Source of the DNA: Zizania palustris | Taxonomy: Eukaryota; Streptophyta; Magnoliopsida; Poales; Poaceae | Assembly: GCA_019279435.1 (NCBI GenBank) | Contig: JAAALK010000086.1 | Span: 15,979,913-16,043,912, forward strand | Direction of reading: 5' to 3' | Length of the DNA stretch: 64,000 bases | Shown here: piece after piece, positions 52,681 through 63,219 of the stretch | Layout of the letters: each line of letters begins with the position of its first letter | How positions within the stretch are numbered: the stretch's first letter is position 1 | The notes under the pieces: generated by a model | What the model was told of the DNA's origin: nothing | What the model saw: only the letters and a program-made list of their open reading frames with translations | Database searches by the model: none | Position numbers and translations under genes: made by a program

Positions 52681-53936
52681 CATGACTCGATGACAGTGTT
52701 AGTTTCCAAGTTATAAACACGATAAGAATGACCATGTGTAGTGTAACCCAAAAAGATCCTGTCAGAAGAACGCGACTCAAATTTATCCAAATTACCACAT
52801 TTTATGATAAAGCAACGACAGCCAAAAACTCGAAGATGAGTAACCTTGGGCTGTCTCCCAAAACGCAGCTCATAAGATGTCAAGTTTAAAATTGAGCGCA
52901 AGAATATTCGGTTTGAGATGTAGCAAGCAGTGTTCATGGCCTCAGCCCAGAATTTTCTAGGAGTCCTATGCTCATCAAGCATCGTCCTAGCCATCTCAAC
53001 CAAAGTGCGGTTCTTCCTCTCAACAACACCGTTTTGTTGAGGAACCCGCAGAGCAGAGAATTGATGTTCTATGCCATGCTCCATGCAAAAGTCAACAAAG
53101 AGACTGTTTTTGAACTTGGTGCCATTATCACTTCGAATGAATTTCAATGCACCTGGGAGTTCAGTGAAAAGTCTCAAAGCCAAGCTCCGAAAGTGTGAAA
53201 ACACTTCATCCTTGCTGGCAAGAAAGAAGACCCAAGAGTAGCGAGAGAAAATGTCGACAATGACTAAAACATACCACTTGCCGCCTAAAGAACTAACCCG
53301 AGAAGGACCTACAGTGTCCATGTGGAGAAGTTCTCCAGGTTGTTCAGTCATCACTGTGGTGACTGGCGAATGCGAAGCGGCAATCATTTTTCCATGTCGA
53401 CAAGGAGCGCAAACTAAATTCTTCTCAAACTTGAGCTTGGGCAATCCTCGGATCAGACCTAGGGCACTCAGTCGAGCGAGCAACTCAAAGCTCATATGCC
53501 CTAGTCTCCTATGCCACTTCCAAAGCTCAGAAGTAGAATGTGCAACAAGACAATGAGAAGAACCAGATGACTCTGAAAAATCAGCTCCAAAAACTCTCCC
53601 AACTCTAAAGATCTTACAAACCACAACGCCATCAGAATTGAGCACTTGCGAAGTATCGCGATGGAATCGCACTTCGAAGCCCTCATCAAGCAACTGAGAT
53701 ACAGACAGCAAATTGTATCCCAGGTTTTCAACCAAAGCAACATCTTTGAGAGTGAAATTCGAATTAATTCTTACCACACCTTTACCTTTCACTCTACTCC
53801 TTCTATTGTTGCCGAAGGTGATATGTTCCCTTTGCTTGGTTGTGGTGAGGCTGGAGAACCATGCTGCATCTCCGGTCATGTGGCGCGAACAACTGGAGTC
53901 CATGATCCACGTGCCCTCCAAGCCTCGATCTGTCGC
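52681..53936 (-). pseudogene. copia protease and integrase of the Sirevirus-like element
   Basis: Directly follows the gag stop in the same frame. The protease has W-I-M-D-S-S-C-S-R-H-M-T-G, where the family normally has D-S-G-C, a glycine-to-serine change at the active-site loop. Pre-integrase has H-R-R-L-G-H-M, and C-A-P-C gives the zinc site. The integrase triad is intact: H-M-D-T-V-G-P, R-S-D-N-G-T-K-F and Q-Q-N-G-V-V-E-R-K-N-R-T. The open frame covers >400 codons; a one-base deletion near 52678 throws the frame off before RT. Confidence 0.9.
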
Positions 53937-56378
53937 CTACACATGATAAGAATATCTCGATCGCTCAGTGCTGGGGTGAGTGAAAAAATGACGAGGCATC
54001 CAGCACTGAGTGACACGAGTAGTAGGCACAGTAAAAGTAGACGGTCTACGCACATGATAATCTAAATGATGCAAAGTGCGAGGTCTACATACATGCTGTG
54101 ATCGAACACCATGTCGAGGTCTCCTACTCTGATGAGGTACAAAGCTACTCGCCCGGGGTCTACCACCATATGGAACATGGTGAACACCCCGAGGAGCAAA
54201 ACCTCTCCGAGAAGTACGAGGAGCCTCAAAAGCAGGACGATAGTAAAACTCAGACTCATGCATACCTAAATATGGGTAATGCATGTCCTGGTAACTCATC
54301 GCCTGAGAGCGTCGCTCATCCTTGATGCGACGAAAACAGAACCCAACCAAATGACCCGCCTGCTGACAGTATGAACAATGAAAAATTCTCCTAAGGGCAC
54401 GCTCATGGGTCTTAGGAGCAACTCTCACATGCTCCTTGGGTTTCTGCTGAGTGGTTTTCTTGGGAGGATTTTTCTTGGCAAGAGGAGTGGTTTTCTTTGG
54501 TGGTCGGGTAGGCTTTTTGGCTGATGGGGTGTCTAACAGAGCTCTCTCTTTCTCTAGGGTAGTGGGAGAGGTAAAAACAGTTTTGTTTCCAGTCTCTGAA
54601 GGAATCCTCTCAAAACCCAAACCTAGAGCTAACCCTGCTCTGTCAGCACACATCTTGGTCTTGGCCAAGAGCAAATCCATCCTACCCTTTCCCTCAGTGC
54701 ATTTATTAACCACGGAAAGAAGGTATTCATTTTCTGACATGAGGTTCTCAGCTCGCTCTCTAACAGTGCTTAGCTGGTCCTTAAGGGTAATGCACGTGTC
54801 ACAAACAGGCTGCACATCCTTAGAACTACCGACCCTCTCTAATCTAGCCTCTAAATCATGAACATGTTTATCACGTAAATTAATGCTCTCGCGTAATAAA
54901 GAACAGTTCATGCATTCAATAATATCATGAGGTCTAGAATCAACCACCAAAAGCTGCTTCTGTGCAGTCTCAAGCTCAGAAAGAGTTTGAGGAAGCTCAC
55001 CCATGACAATAGTACAAGATTCACATTCAGCATCATTTACTTTAGACTTAAGCATGACATACTCAGTAGAAACAGATTCTAGCCTAAGTCTAAGGTCTTT
55101 TCTTTCTCTAGCGGCTTGCACAAGTAATCTATCCTGACCAAGAACTACTTCATTCAGCTCATCTAATTTAATTAATAGCTGGTCAGATGATAGAGATACC
55201 TCAGATGAGTCATGCTCATCGCCGCTGTGATCGCTGTCGGCCATGAAGCAAAGGCCGGTGAAATCTCGTCCCTTCTTGTCCTTCTTGTCCTCCTTCCTTG
55301 GGGACTCCTCCTCCTCAGAGCTCGACTCCTCAGTTGAGGAAGTGTCGATGTCACTGAGAGCAGCAACAAACGCTCTGGAAGCGGCCTTGGCTACTCTCTT
55401 AGCCACCTTGCCGCGCTTGCCCTTCACAAAGGGTTTCCTCCCCTTTTTGTGGTATTTGGGGCGCTCACTCTCATCTTTCTTCTTGAGTTTTGGGCAATTG
55501 GCCTTGATGTGAGAAGTGTCGCCGCATTCAAAGCAACCACTAAAACCACTTCTCCTCTGATCCCGTCTCTCATGGTGAAAACGGGTGAACCTTCTGGCAA
55601 TGAGAGCAAGCTCATCATCATCCAGAGTGTCCACCTGCTCCTTTGTGACGGAGACCAGGGAGGACAAAGCAAAACCATCTGCAAGAACACAAGTACCAGA
55701 TGTGCTTGGTTCTGCAGTGGTGCCACGGCTAGTGCTAGAAACCAATGCCAATGGCTGTGGCAAAGAGCTTCTGTGCACTGCAAGAGATGCCTTGGCAATC
55801 TCTGTGGACTTCAGCTTGCTAAAGAGCTCATCACAGGTCAGTGTGTCATAACCTGTGGACTCCTCAATGCTGGATATCTTTACTTCCCATATGCTACGGT
55901 CAAGAGCATATAGAAGCTTGATAGCCCTATCATGATCATTGTAAGCAAGCGTCCCGTTGGACCGCAAGTTACTCACTATAGCATCAAAGCGCGAAAACAT
56001 GGCATCTATAGATTCACCAGGTGCCTGCACAAACAGCTGATACAGTTGATTGTATGTGCTTTGGCGCCTGGCCTTGATCTGTGTAGAGCCCTCATGAAAA
56101 ATAGTGAGCGTTGACCAAATTTCCCTAGCAGTCCTAAGGTGCCGCACCCTATCAAACTCACTTCTACTCAAACCAATGAACAATATATTTCTTGCCTTGG
56201 AGTTGGCATTATACTGATCCTTCTCTGTTTGAGAGGTGCGAGTCTCAGGGATGGAGTATTGTGAGTCCACAATCTCCCAAATTGCATTTCCTTGGCTTAG
56301 CATGTAAGCCTCCATGCGCACCTTCCAGTATGCAAAGTCAGTCCCATCGAACAGAGGAATTTTACTAGCTTTGTCCAT
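53937..56378 (-). CDS. Sirevirus-like gag, intact 813-codon frame
   Basis: The ATG at 56376-56378 lies 48 bases after the PBS. The N-terminal gag domain (UBN2-type) has L-F-D-G-T-D-F-A-Y-W-K-V-R-M, I-W-E-I-V-D and A-R-E-I-W-S-T-L. The first zinc knuckle, CX2CX4HX4C (C-F-E-C-G-D-T-S-H-I-K-A-N-C), is near residue 275. Acidic Ser/Glu-rich stretches follow near 340-400, then a long heptad-like coiled coil (about 400-590). A Lys/Pro-rich basic region leads to a second knuckle (C-S-Y-C-Q-Q-A-G-H-L-V-G-F-C) near 685. It packages element RNA. It ends at a single TAG (53937-53939), after which the pol frame continues in phase. No damage is visible, unlike its neighbours. Confidence 0.88.
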   Translation of the reverse strand: MDKASKIPLFDGTDFAYWKVRMEAYMLSQGNAIWEIVDSQYSIPETRTSQTEKDQYNANSKARNILFIGLSRSEFDRVRHLRTAREIWSTLTIFHEGSTQIKARRQSTYNQLYQLFVQAPGESIDAMFSRFDAIVSNLRSNGTLAYNDHDRAIKLLYALDRSIWEVKISSIEESTGYDTLTCDELFSKLKSTEIAKASLAVHRSSLPQPLALVSSTSRGTTAEPSTSGTCVLADGFALSSLVSVTKEQVDTLDDDELALIARRFTRFHHERRDQRRSGFSGCFECGDTSHIKANCPKLKKKDESERPKYHKKGRKPFVKGKRGKVAKRVAKAASRAFVAALSDIDTSSTEESSSEEEESPRKEDKKDKKGRDFTGLCFMADSDHSGDEHDSSEVSLSSDQLLIKLDELNEVVLGQDRLLVQAARERKDLRLRLESVSTEYVMLKSKVNDAECESCTIVMGELPQTLSELETAQKQLLVVDSRPHDIIECMNCSLLRESINLRDKHVHDLEARLERVGSSKDVQPVCDTCITLKDQLSTVRERAENLMSENEYLLSVVNKCTEGKGRMDLLLAKTKMCADRAGLALGLGFERIPSETGNKTVFTSPTTLEKERALLDTPSAKKPTRPPKKTTPLAKKNPPKKTTQQKPKEHVRVAPKTHERALRRIFHCSYCQQAGHLVGFCFRRIKDERRSQAMSYQDMHYPYLGMHESEFYYRPAFEAPRTSRRGFAPRGVHHVPYGGRPRASSFVPHQSRRPRHGVRSQHVCRPRTLHHLDYHVRRPSTFTVPTTRVTQCWMPRHFFTHPSTERSRYSYHV

Positions 56379-56425
56379 GTCACCAACAGATCACAAAACC
56401 GGTTAAGGTCAACTGGTGATCTTAA

Positions 56426-56440
56426 CCTGCTCTGATACCA
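56426..56440 (-). other. primer-binding site (initiator-Met tRNA type)
   Basis: The minus strand reads TGGTATCAGAGCAGG two bases (AT) inside the 5' LTR. The first 12 bases match the canonical plant PBS. Confidence 0.92.
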
Positions 56441-56442
56441 AT

Positions 56443-58454
56443 TGTTGGACCGGAAACAGCGACCAGAGGGGGGGTGAATGGGAGCTTTTAAAATTTCAGG
56501 CTAAAAATAGCCTTCTGTTTTAATACTGTCTACTACGGAATAGGCTTCGAACACAACCTTCAAAGATCCGGTTCGGAGGTGTTTGACGGCTCCGAACACA
56601 GGCTTCGCAAGGAGCAAAAGTTCGAAGCCAAGAAGACTTCGCTCCACTCACAACCCTAGAAAATCTACTCTGCTAAGTCAGTGCAGGCTCCGCACACAAG
56701 GTACTTTGAGCAGGCTTCGCACTTCACCCTTCGCACGAGTGGACTGACCTCTGAGGACTTCGACCAAGTACTTAGCGACAGCAACCGGTGCTGGGCTTCG
56801 TACACCGAAGGTCTAAATGCACACTACAGACATCGCTAGGGGCTTCGACACGATAAAAACCCAGGCTTCGATCAGGGCTTCGCTAGTAAGCAGCAAGGTC
56901 TAGCCTCCTGTTACACAGAGCGAATGCACACTGAAGAGCACACTTCGCACAAAACACACTTCGCCTAGACAGGCTTCGGTGCACTACAATTAGCGAGGTA
57001 TGCAAACAAGTTCAAGCAGAAAGACAACACAGAAGCAGGGCTTCGCCGCTTGAACAAGGAACACAGTAAAAGAACTCACTGGATGAATACAACGTATGTG
57101 GGGCTAGTACAGGAGCTCAACAGTAAATGCTCAAAGTATTAAATGTTACCTACCCAGCCCCCATATTTATAGCCACTATTCACCCTAAGTGAAATGACTA
57201 CTTTACCCCTAGGGTTTACACCAGTTTTGTCTCTACAGAACAGAGGGGTACAAAAGGTAGTCAACTTTATTCTGGAGGCTTCTCTGTCAGCTTTGCAGAG
57301 GGGACAACGTCAGCTTTTTGCAGAGCAGACAATGTCAGCCTTTGTAGTCTTTGACCTTTCCGGAGCCCCCTTTCGCACGCGAGGGGTGCGGTAGCTTTGG
57401 TGAAAAGCCTTGAGCCTGATGGCCTTCGCTTCACCGAAGTTAGTCTCCGATATAGTGACGGTTTTGAGCCGAAGCCGTCAAAGCCCTTGGGCCTTCGCAC
57501 CAACACCCTCGGAGTGGACCACCACGGCTTCGCAGCTACTCCCAGCTCGAACTCCGTCAGTCCGTGTACCGAATCCATGCATGGCCGAAGCACCACAAGT
57601 CAACCTCGCTCCGGAGCTAGCCTCGCTCCGGAGCCTTCCTCACTCCAAAGCCCCACCTTCGGAGTACCACCCTTCGAAGTCCCTCCTTCGTCCAAGGCCT
57701 CCGCACGAAGCATTCCATGAGCACTTCATCGCAGTGTCTCTCCCCGAGCACACTCCTCGACGAGCCTCACCTGGACCATGCCTTCGACGCGCCTTGACTT
57801 CTGAGACCTTCATCGGGTACCTTCGAATGTCTCCCTCCGGAGCACACTTCGAACGCCTTGCCTCCGCAGAGGACTTGTTCCACCATACTCCGATGTCACT
57901 CCATCCGGAGTACCCTTCGAAGTGCCTCGCCTCCGAGGACTTTGTCTCGGAGTACCTTCACCCGGAGCCACGCTCCGCACTTACTGCCTTCACCTGGTGC
58001 ACCTCGACCCGAGGACCGACCTCGACCCCTTTGCAGCCTCCGTGACGGAGCTCCCCGCTCCACTGGCATCAAGCCTCCTGCTTGACCCAGGTTCACCTGC
58101 TACGAACCGTCTGTCGCCTCCGCGGTCCCCTGCGCACCACAGACAAACAGACAAGTGTATCCAGTGCTCCGGAGACCTCTCCGGGTTAGCAACCTTTGGC
58201 ACACACTCCGGTGTACCGCCCAAAGTACCGAGACCTTCGGTACAACCCAGTCAACGTGTACTGTCGGACCCCTCCGACAGGCACACTCCGCTGCAACAGC
58301 TGCAGCAGCCAAACCACCGAACCCTTCGGTGAAACCACCTCCGAACACCTTCGGAGTTCCAACCTCCGAACCCCCTTCGGAGGTACCCCTTCGAACCAGA
58401 GGTTAAACTCTGTCAATCACTCATCACACTCCGAAACCAACCCTTGGTTTCTCA
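56443..58454 (-). repeat. 5' LTR of the Sirevirus-like element
   Basis: ~2.01 kb. On the minus strand it runs from TGAGAAACCAAGGG to GGTCCAACA. A TATA-like CTATAAATAT (minus) lies at 57163-57172. The part 57400-58440 is packed with CTTCGGAG/CTTCGAAG-type short motifs and CpG. Long open frames here (such as 57410-58045) reflect that bias and are not genes. Confidence 0.85.
57163..57172 (-). promoter_or_regulatory. LTR TATA box
   Basis: CTATAAATAT on the minus strand, in the downstream half of the 5' LTR as expected for the core promoter. Confidence 0.55.
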
Positions 58455-58459
58455 CGGTC
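58455..58459. repeat. target-site duplication of copia element, right copy (CGGTC)
   Basis: Abuts the CA end of the 5' LTR. It differs from the left copy (TGGTC) by one C/T transition, consistent with decay of a methylated CpG-type site. Confidence 0.65.
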
Positions 58460-59528
58460 CGACCGACCAGGAACAGAGTAGCTCTCATGGCAAGCGCAAG
58501 ACATTCGAGGCTGATGCGGATAAGTCCCCTTCGGCCAAAACAACTAAAAGCAAGACCGTGGCACCCAACACCCATCCCCAGCCATCATGGGCAACCTCGG
58601 GGATGTCCAAGTCTCAAAAGAGTAGGTTGCAGCGCTTGCGGGCACAAGAGATACGAGAAGAGATGGCCGAGGAGGCGTGGGACGCACTTTTTTAAGAAAT
58701 CCGTCCTCGGCCCACCATAAAGAAAGTCTGGAGACCTAGGTCAGTCATGATCGATGACTCAGCCCCCGTTGTTAGCTCTGACGACGACGATTTGCTCGAC
58801 GACGACTACACTCCCGTCTCTAAGGGGCCCGCTCCTCAGGCGATGGACATCGGCGTCGTCATGTTACCTTTCGAGTTCGCTCCACTGCAGGAAGAAGCCG
58901 AGGTCGCACGGCTCGACCTTGGCTCGCAGGACGCCGTATTCGAGAAGCCCGGAGACACGGGCCATCACCTGAGACCTCTCTACATAAGAGGGCACATCGA
59001 CGGGAAGCCTATCTTGAGGATGCTCGTCGATGGCGGCGCCACTATGAACCTAATGTTGTACTCCCTTCTGAGGAAGCTCGGTAAGGATGACGATGACCTG
59101 AAGAATACCAACGTCACCCTCAACAGCTTCAACAGCGACACGGCGGAAGCTAAAGGAGTATTGTCCCTAGAACTGACACTAGGGAACAAGATGCTACCTA
59201 CCGCCTTCTTCGTCGTCGACGTACAAGGTAATTATAATGTATTTCTTGGGTGTGATTAGATCCATGCAAATCAGTATGTGTCGTCTACCCTGCATCAACA
59301 CCTAATACAATGGGATGGCGATGAAGTCGAGATAGTATACGTCGATACATCGGCCCATGTTAGTTTGGTCGATGCGTCCGGTGACGCCACCCATGATGAG
59401 ATAGAATGCTTGTCGGTACGGGACCTCTCGGATTACAACTTTGTTAGTGTATCAGAGGGGAGGTTCGTTCCTATTTTCGTAAAGCCGGCCGGTGTGGCTC
59501 AGTTGTGTCTAAGGTACCAGAATGTCTA
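58460..59528 (+). pseudogene. gypsy protease region of the Tat-like element
   Basis: Resumes the element after the copia insertion: a charged helix (R-L-R-A-Q-E-I-R-E-E-M), a TAA stop at 58693-58695, then an acidic S-D-D-D-D-L-L-D-D-D-Y stretch. The retropepsin-like domain (about 58980-59260) has I-D-G-K-P-I-L-R-M-L-V-D-G-G-A-T-M-N-L-M, with the D-G-G-A form of the active loop. V-V-D-V-Q-G-N-Y-N-V-F-L-G-C-D follows, cut by a TAG at 59257-59259 where the family has D-W. It would process Gag-Pol. Confidence 0.86.
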
Positions 59529-60562
59529 GCACTAATCTTGATTGGCTAAAATCTTGCGTGGAGCAATATCGGTCTTCTCAAGATGGTATCGCCGAAGCCA
59601 TTGAAGATTTTAGTGAGGTAGAAAAATTAGGTCAAGGCTTCTTGTCGGCCGTTCCTTTGGATCAAGTATACATAGGAGATGGTAGTGTTCCGAGGCCGAC
59701 ATTTGTAAATCAGAATTTGAGTAATGATGTAAAGGCCGAAGTAATAAAATTGCTTCGATCATATGTGGATTGCTTCATATGGGACTATAGCGAGATGCCC
59801 GGGTTAAGCCGAGAGCTTGTTGAGCATCGACTCCTCATCAAACCCGGGTTTAGGCCTTATAAGCAGCCGCCACGCCGCTTCAATTCGGCCTTCTATGACC
59901 GAGTCAAAGAGGAGGTTGAACGTCTATTAGCAGCAGGTTTTATTAGGCCATGCAGGTACGCGGAATGGGTCGCTAACATCGTGCCTATCGAGAAGAAAGA
60001 GAGTGGCAAGATCCGCATCTGCGTCGACTTCAGGGATTTGAACAAAGCCACTCCGAAAGATGAGTATCCCATGCCAATAGCCGACATGTTGATCAATGAT
60101 GCCTCAGGACACAAGGTACTAAGTTTTCTTGGCGGCAACGCTGGTTATAATCAAATCTTTATGGCCGAAGAGGACGTTTTTAGAACGGCCTTTCGCTGCC
60201 CGGGTTTTGTCGGTTTGTTCGAGTGGGTAGTAATGACGTTTGGTTTAAAGAATGCTGGCGCCACATACCAACGGGCCGTGAACTTAATCTTTCATGACTT
60301 TCTAGGAGTTATGTTAGAGGTTTACATAGATGATGTTGTGGTCAAATTGTACACTATGGAGAACCACCTCGCCGATTTAAGAGTTGCTTTCGAAAGAATG
60401 CGCCAGTATGGCATAAAAATGAACCCGCTCAAGTGTGCTTTTGGCGTGTCGGTGGGTAAGTTCTTGGGATTCATTATTCATGAAAGAGGCATTGAAATCG
60501 ATCCTAAGAGGCTTGAGAAAATTAGAGGATGTGTATCGCCGACATGTAAGAAAGATGTGTAG
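59522..60562 (+). pseudogene. gypsy reverse transcriptase of the Tat-like element
   Basis: A 346-codon open frame with N-L-D-W-L-K-S, R-P-Y-K-Q-P-P-R-R-F, R-P-C-R-Y-A-E-W, R-I-C-V-D-F-R-D-L-N, F-E-W-V-V-M-T-F-G-L-K-N-A-G and the Y-I-D-D active-site box. The first catalytic aspartate is lost: F-L-G-G-N-A-G-Y where F-L-D-G-N is expected and is seen in the element at 28441-35992. It ends at a TAG at 60560-60562; the same frame continues into RNase H. Confidence 0.9.
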
Positions 60563-61578
60563 AAACTGCTAGGCAAGGTTAATTATTTGCGACGCTTTAT
60601 ATCTAACTTGTCTGGCAAAATTGATGCTTTCGTCCCGATACTCCGGCTAAAAAATGAAGTCGAGTTCACTTGGGGGCCAAGCCAGCAATGCGCCTTTGAG
60701 AAAATCAAAGAGTGCTTATTGACGCCGCTAGTAGTAAGGGCGCCGAAGGCCGGGATTCCGTTTCGGCTTTATATTGCCGCGGAGGAGAGTGTGATTGGAG
60801 CCGTATTGACTCAAGACATTGAAGGAAGAGAGTACATCATCACCTTCTTGAGTCGTCGAATTCTGGATGCCGAGACAAGGTACGTGTTTGTGGAGTGTTT
60901 GTGTTTATCCCTCTATTATGCGTGTACCAAATTGCGTCACTATCTTCTCCCTAGCACATGTGTTGTCACTTGCCAAACGGATGTCATAAATTACATGTTG
61001 CAAAAGCCGATTCTGAGTGGTAGAATCGGCAAGTGGGCGTATGCGTTAATTGAATATGATTTGGCTTATGAACTGTTGAGAGCTATGAAAGGCCAAGTCA
61101 TTGCTAATTTTATAGTAGATCACCATGTAGATGTCAATTGGGGCGATGAAGTCGCTTTGAGTGAAGTGATACCATGGAAACTTTATTTCGATGGTTCGGC
61201 CTGCAAAAATGGCCAAGGTGTTAGAGTGGTGCTCGTATCACCAAGTGGTATGCACTTTGAAACCTCGGCTCGTTTAGAATTTCATTCAACTAATAATAAG
61301 CTGGATATGAAGCTCTACTGCTAGGTCTTGAGTTGTTAAACTCCATAGGTGTGAAATATGTTCATGCATATGGTGATTCTTTATTAGTTGTGCAACAAGT
61401 AGCCAATCTTGCTCAATGTTTTAATGGTTTACTAAATAGCTACTTGGATAAGTGTTTAGACCTAATTGCTACCTTTAATGATTTTGAGATTACTCATGTA
61501 TATAGAGAGGCCAACTCACTTGCAAATGACTTGGCTCAACACGCATCAGGCTATCCAATTAGAAGGGGTAAGTTCTGA
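60563..61578 (+). pseudogene. gypsy RNase H plus second RNase H-like domain
   Basis: The first domain has V-N-Y-L-R-R-F-I-S-N-L, F-R-L-Y-I-A-A-E-E-S-V-I-G-A-V-L-T-Q-D, F-L-S-R-R-I-L-D and the C-Q-T-D block. A second RNase H-like domain begins near 61170 (W-K-L-Y-F-D-G-S-A). It continues after a one-base frameshift near 61300 with A-Y-G-D-S-L-L-V-V-Q-Q and E-A-N-S-L-A-N-D-L-A (61333-61578). Two RNase H modules in series are characteristic of Tat elements. The glutamate site at the frameshift is damaged. Confidence 0.86.
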
Positions 61579-63134
61579 ACACGAGAAAAGCCGATGTTCG
61601 AAGACGATATAGCACCCGAGAGTACTGATGTCGGTCTAATCAGCTTTGTAAGCATGGTCGGACCACCCTTGCATTCTCGGTACAACCGGCCATGTCGGGA
61701 CGGTTAGACCAACCCGTGCCAGATGATCGTCAATAGCCGGTTGAACCGGGCCAACATGGCCGGTACGACCGACTGTTGTCAAGAGAGTTTAGCACTCGGG
61801 GGCGAGTCCACGTGGAAAACGTGGAGGCCAATTCTAAGGGGAATTCGTCCACTGTTCCTTTGATTAGCAAGGATGATTGGAGGATCCCAATTGTCCGATA
61901 TTTAAGAAATCCGAATCAAAGGGTTGATCGGAAGGTTCGGCGGCAAGCATTCAAGTTTGTTTTGCTTGACGATGTGTTGTATCGTCGAACTATCGATGGA
62001 GTAATTTTGAAGTGTTTGGACTCCGATCAAGCTAGAGTTGTTGTAGGAGAAGTTCATGAAGGGCTTTGCGGTACCCACCAGTCGGCCCCGAAAATGAGTT
62101 TGATGCTCAAAAGGGCGGGTTTCTATTGGCCGACTATGACTGAAGACTGTTTTAGATACTATAGAGGGTGTGAAGCTTGTCAAAAGTTTGGCAATATTTA
62201 GCTAGCACCTGCATCGATGCTTAATCCTATTATCAAACTATGGTCGTTCTGAGGTTGGAGTTTAGACTTCATCGGCAAAATTCATCCTCCATCTTCAAAA
62301 GGGCACTGGTTCGTATTGATGGCAATGGATTACTTCACCAAGTGGACCGAGGTCGTGCCGCTCAAGAACATGACTCACAACGAGGTAATTGATTTAATTT
62401 TGAAACACATTATACACAAATTCGGCATTCCCCAAACTCTCACTACGGACCAAGGTACTTCGTTTGTTGCTAAAGAGGTGAGGGACTTTGCCGAATACTA
62501 TGGGATCAAATTGATAAATTCTTCCCCATATTATGCTCAGGCCAATGGTCAGGTCAAGTCTAGTAACAAAACTGTGATTAAACTAATCAAGAAAACGATT
62601 GAAGAGTGTCCAAAAAGGTGGCATGAGGTACTTTCCAAAGCTCTATGGGATAGTAGAGTTGCAAAGCATGGTGCCACTAAAATCAGTCCATATGAGTTAG
62701 TATATGGACAAGAAGTCGTTCTACCGGTAGAGGTGAATCTTGGCTCACTTAGTTTTCTTAAGCAAGATGGCTTATCGGTCGACGAATATGAGACACTTCT
62801 AAAGGATAATTTATAAGAAATGACTGATAAGAGGTTGAAGGCTCTAGAGGCAATAGAGAAAGATAAAAGAAGAGTAGCTAGGGCCTACAACAAGAGGGTC
62901 AAGGCAAAATCGTTTCAAATCAACGACTTGGTGTGGAAGACGATTTTACCATTAGGCACTAAGAGCTCAAAATTTGGTAAATGGTCACCTAGTTGGGAAG
63001 GACCTTTTAAGGTAGTCGAAATCGCTCCAGGCAACACATATGTCCTAGAGTCTTTACAAGGAGAGCAATTTCGAAGGGCTTTGAATGGTAGATATTTGAA
63101 AAAGTACTTCCCAAGTGTGTGGCAAAAGACTTAA
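61579..63134 (+). pseudogene. gypsy integrase of the Tat-like element
   Basis: A linker rich in CCGG-palindromes (61600-61790) leads to the open piece 61776-62201 with the zinc-binding H-E-G-L-C-G-T-H and C-E-A-C-Q-K-F. Stops fall near 62200 and 62251. The catalytic core 62316-62816 has M-D-Y-F-T-K-W, T-T-D-Q-G-T-S-F and A-N-G-Q-V-K-S-S, where the usual glutamate is lysine. The extra copy at 45811-46924 still has glutamate there. A stop at 62814-62816 precedes the C-terminal part 62820-63134 (W-E-G-P-F-K-V-V-E-I-A). There is no chromodomain. Confidence 0.9.
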
Positions 63135-63204
63135 AGTGTTAAAAGGCCGATATTGAAAGTATCGCCCAAGGCCCATCATGCTTTTAGCTCACTAAGTTTG
63201 CTAA

Positions 63205-63219
63205 AAGGTAGGGGGCATG
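63205..63219 (+). other. polypurine tract of the Tat-like element
   Basis: AAAAGGTAGGGGGCATG directly precedes the LTR start at 63220; the equivalent before 46925 reads AAAAGGCATGGGGGATG. Confidence 0.78.

Larger units (their letters stand above)
51205..58454 (-). mobile_element. Ty1/copia element, Sirevirus-like, 3'-deleted
   Basis: A 7.25-kb minus-strand element inserted in the gag-protease linker of the Tat-like gypsy. It has a full ~2.0-kb 5' LTR (56443-58454), initiator-Met PBS, a large gag with two zinc knuckles and a coiled-coil region, then protease, integrase and RT. RNase H, the polypurine tract and most of the 3' LTR are deleted: RT joins directly to the last 262 bp of the LTR. 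The long gag, long LTR and copia gene order point to the Sirevirus group (relatives of maize Opie/Ji). Confidence 0.9.

Noticed and set aside
57410..58045. 211-codon open frame
   Set aside because: Lies wholly within the 5' LTR of the Sirevirus-like element. Its Pro/Ser/Thr-rich translation reflects the TTCGGAG motif array; no domain.
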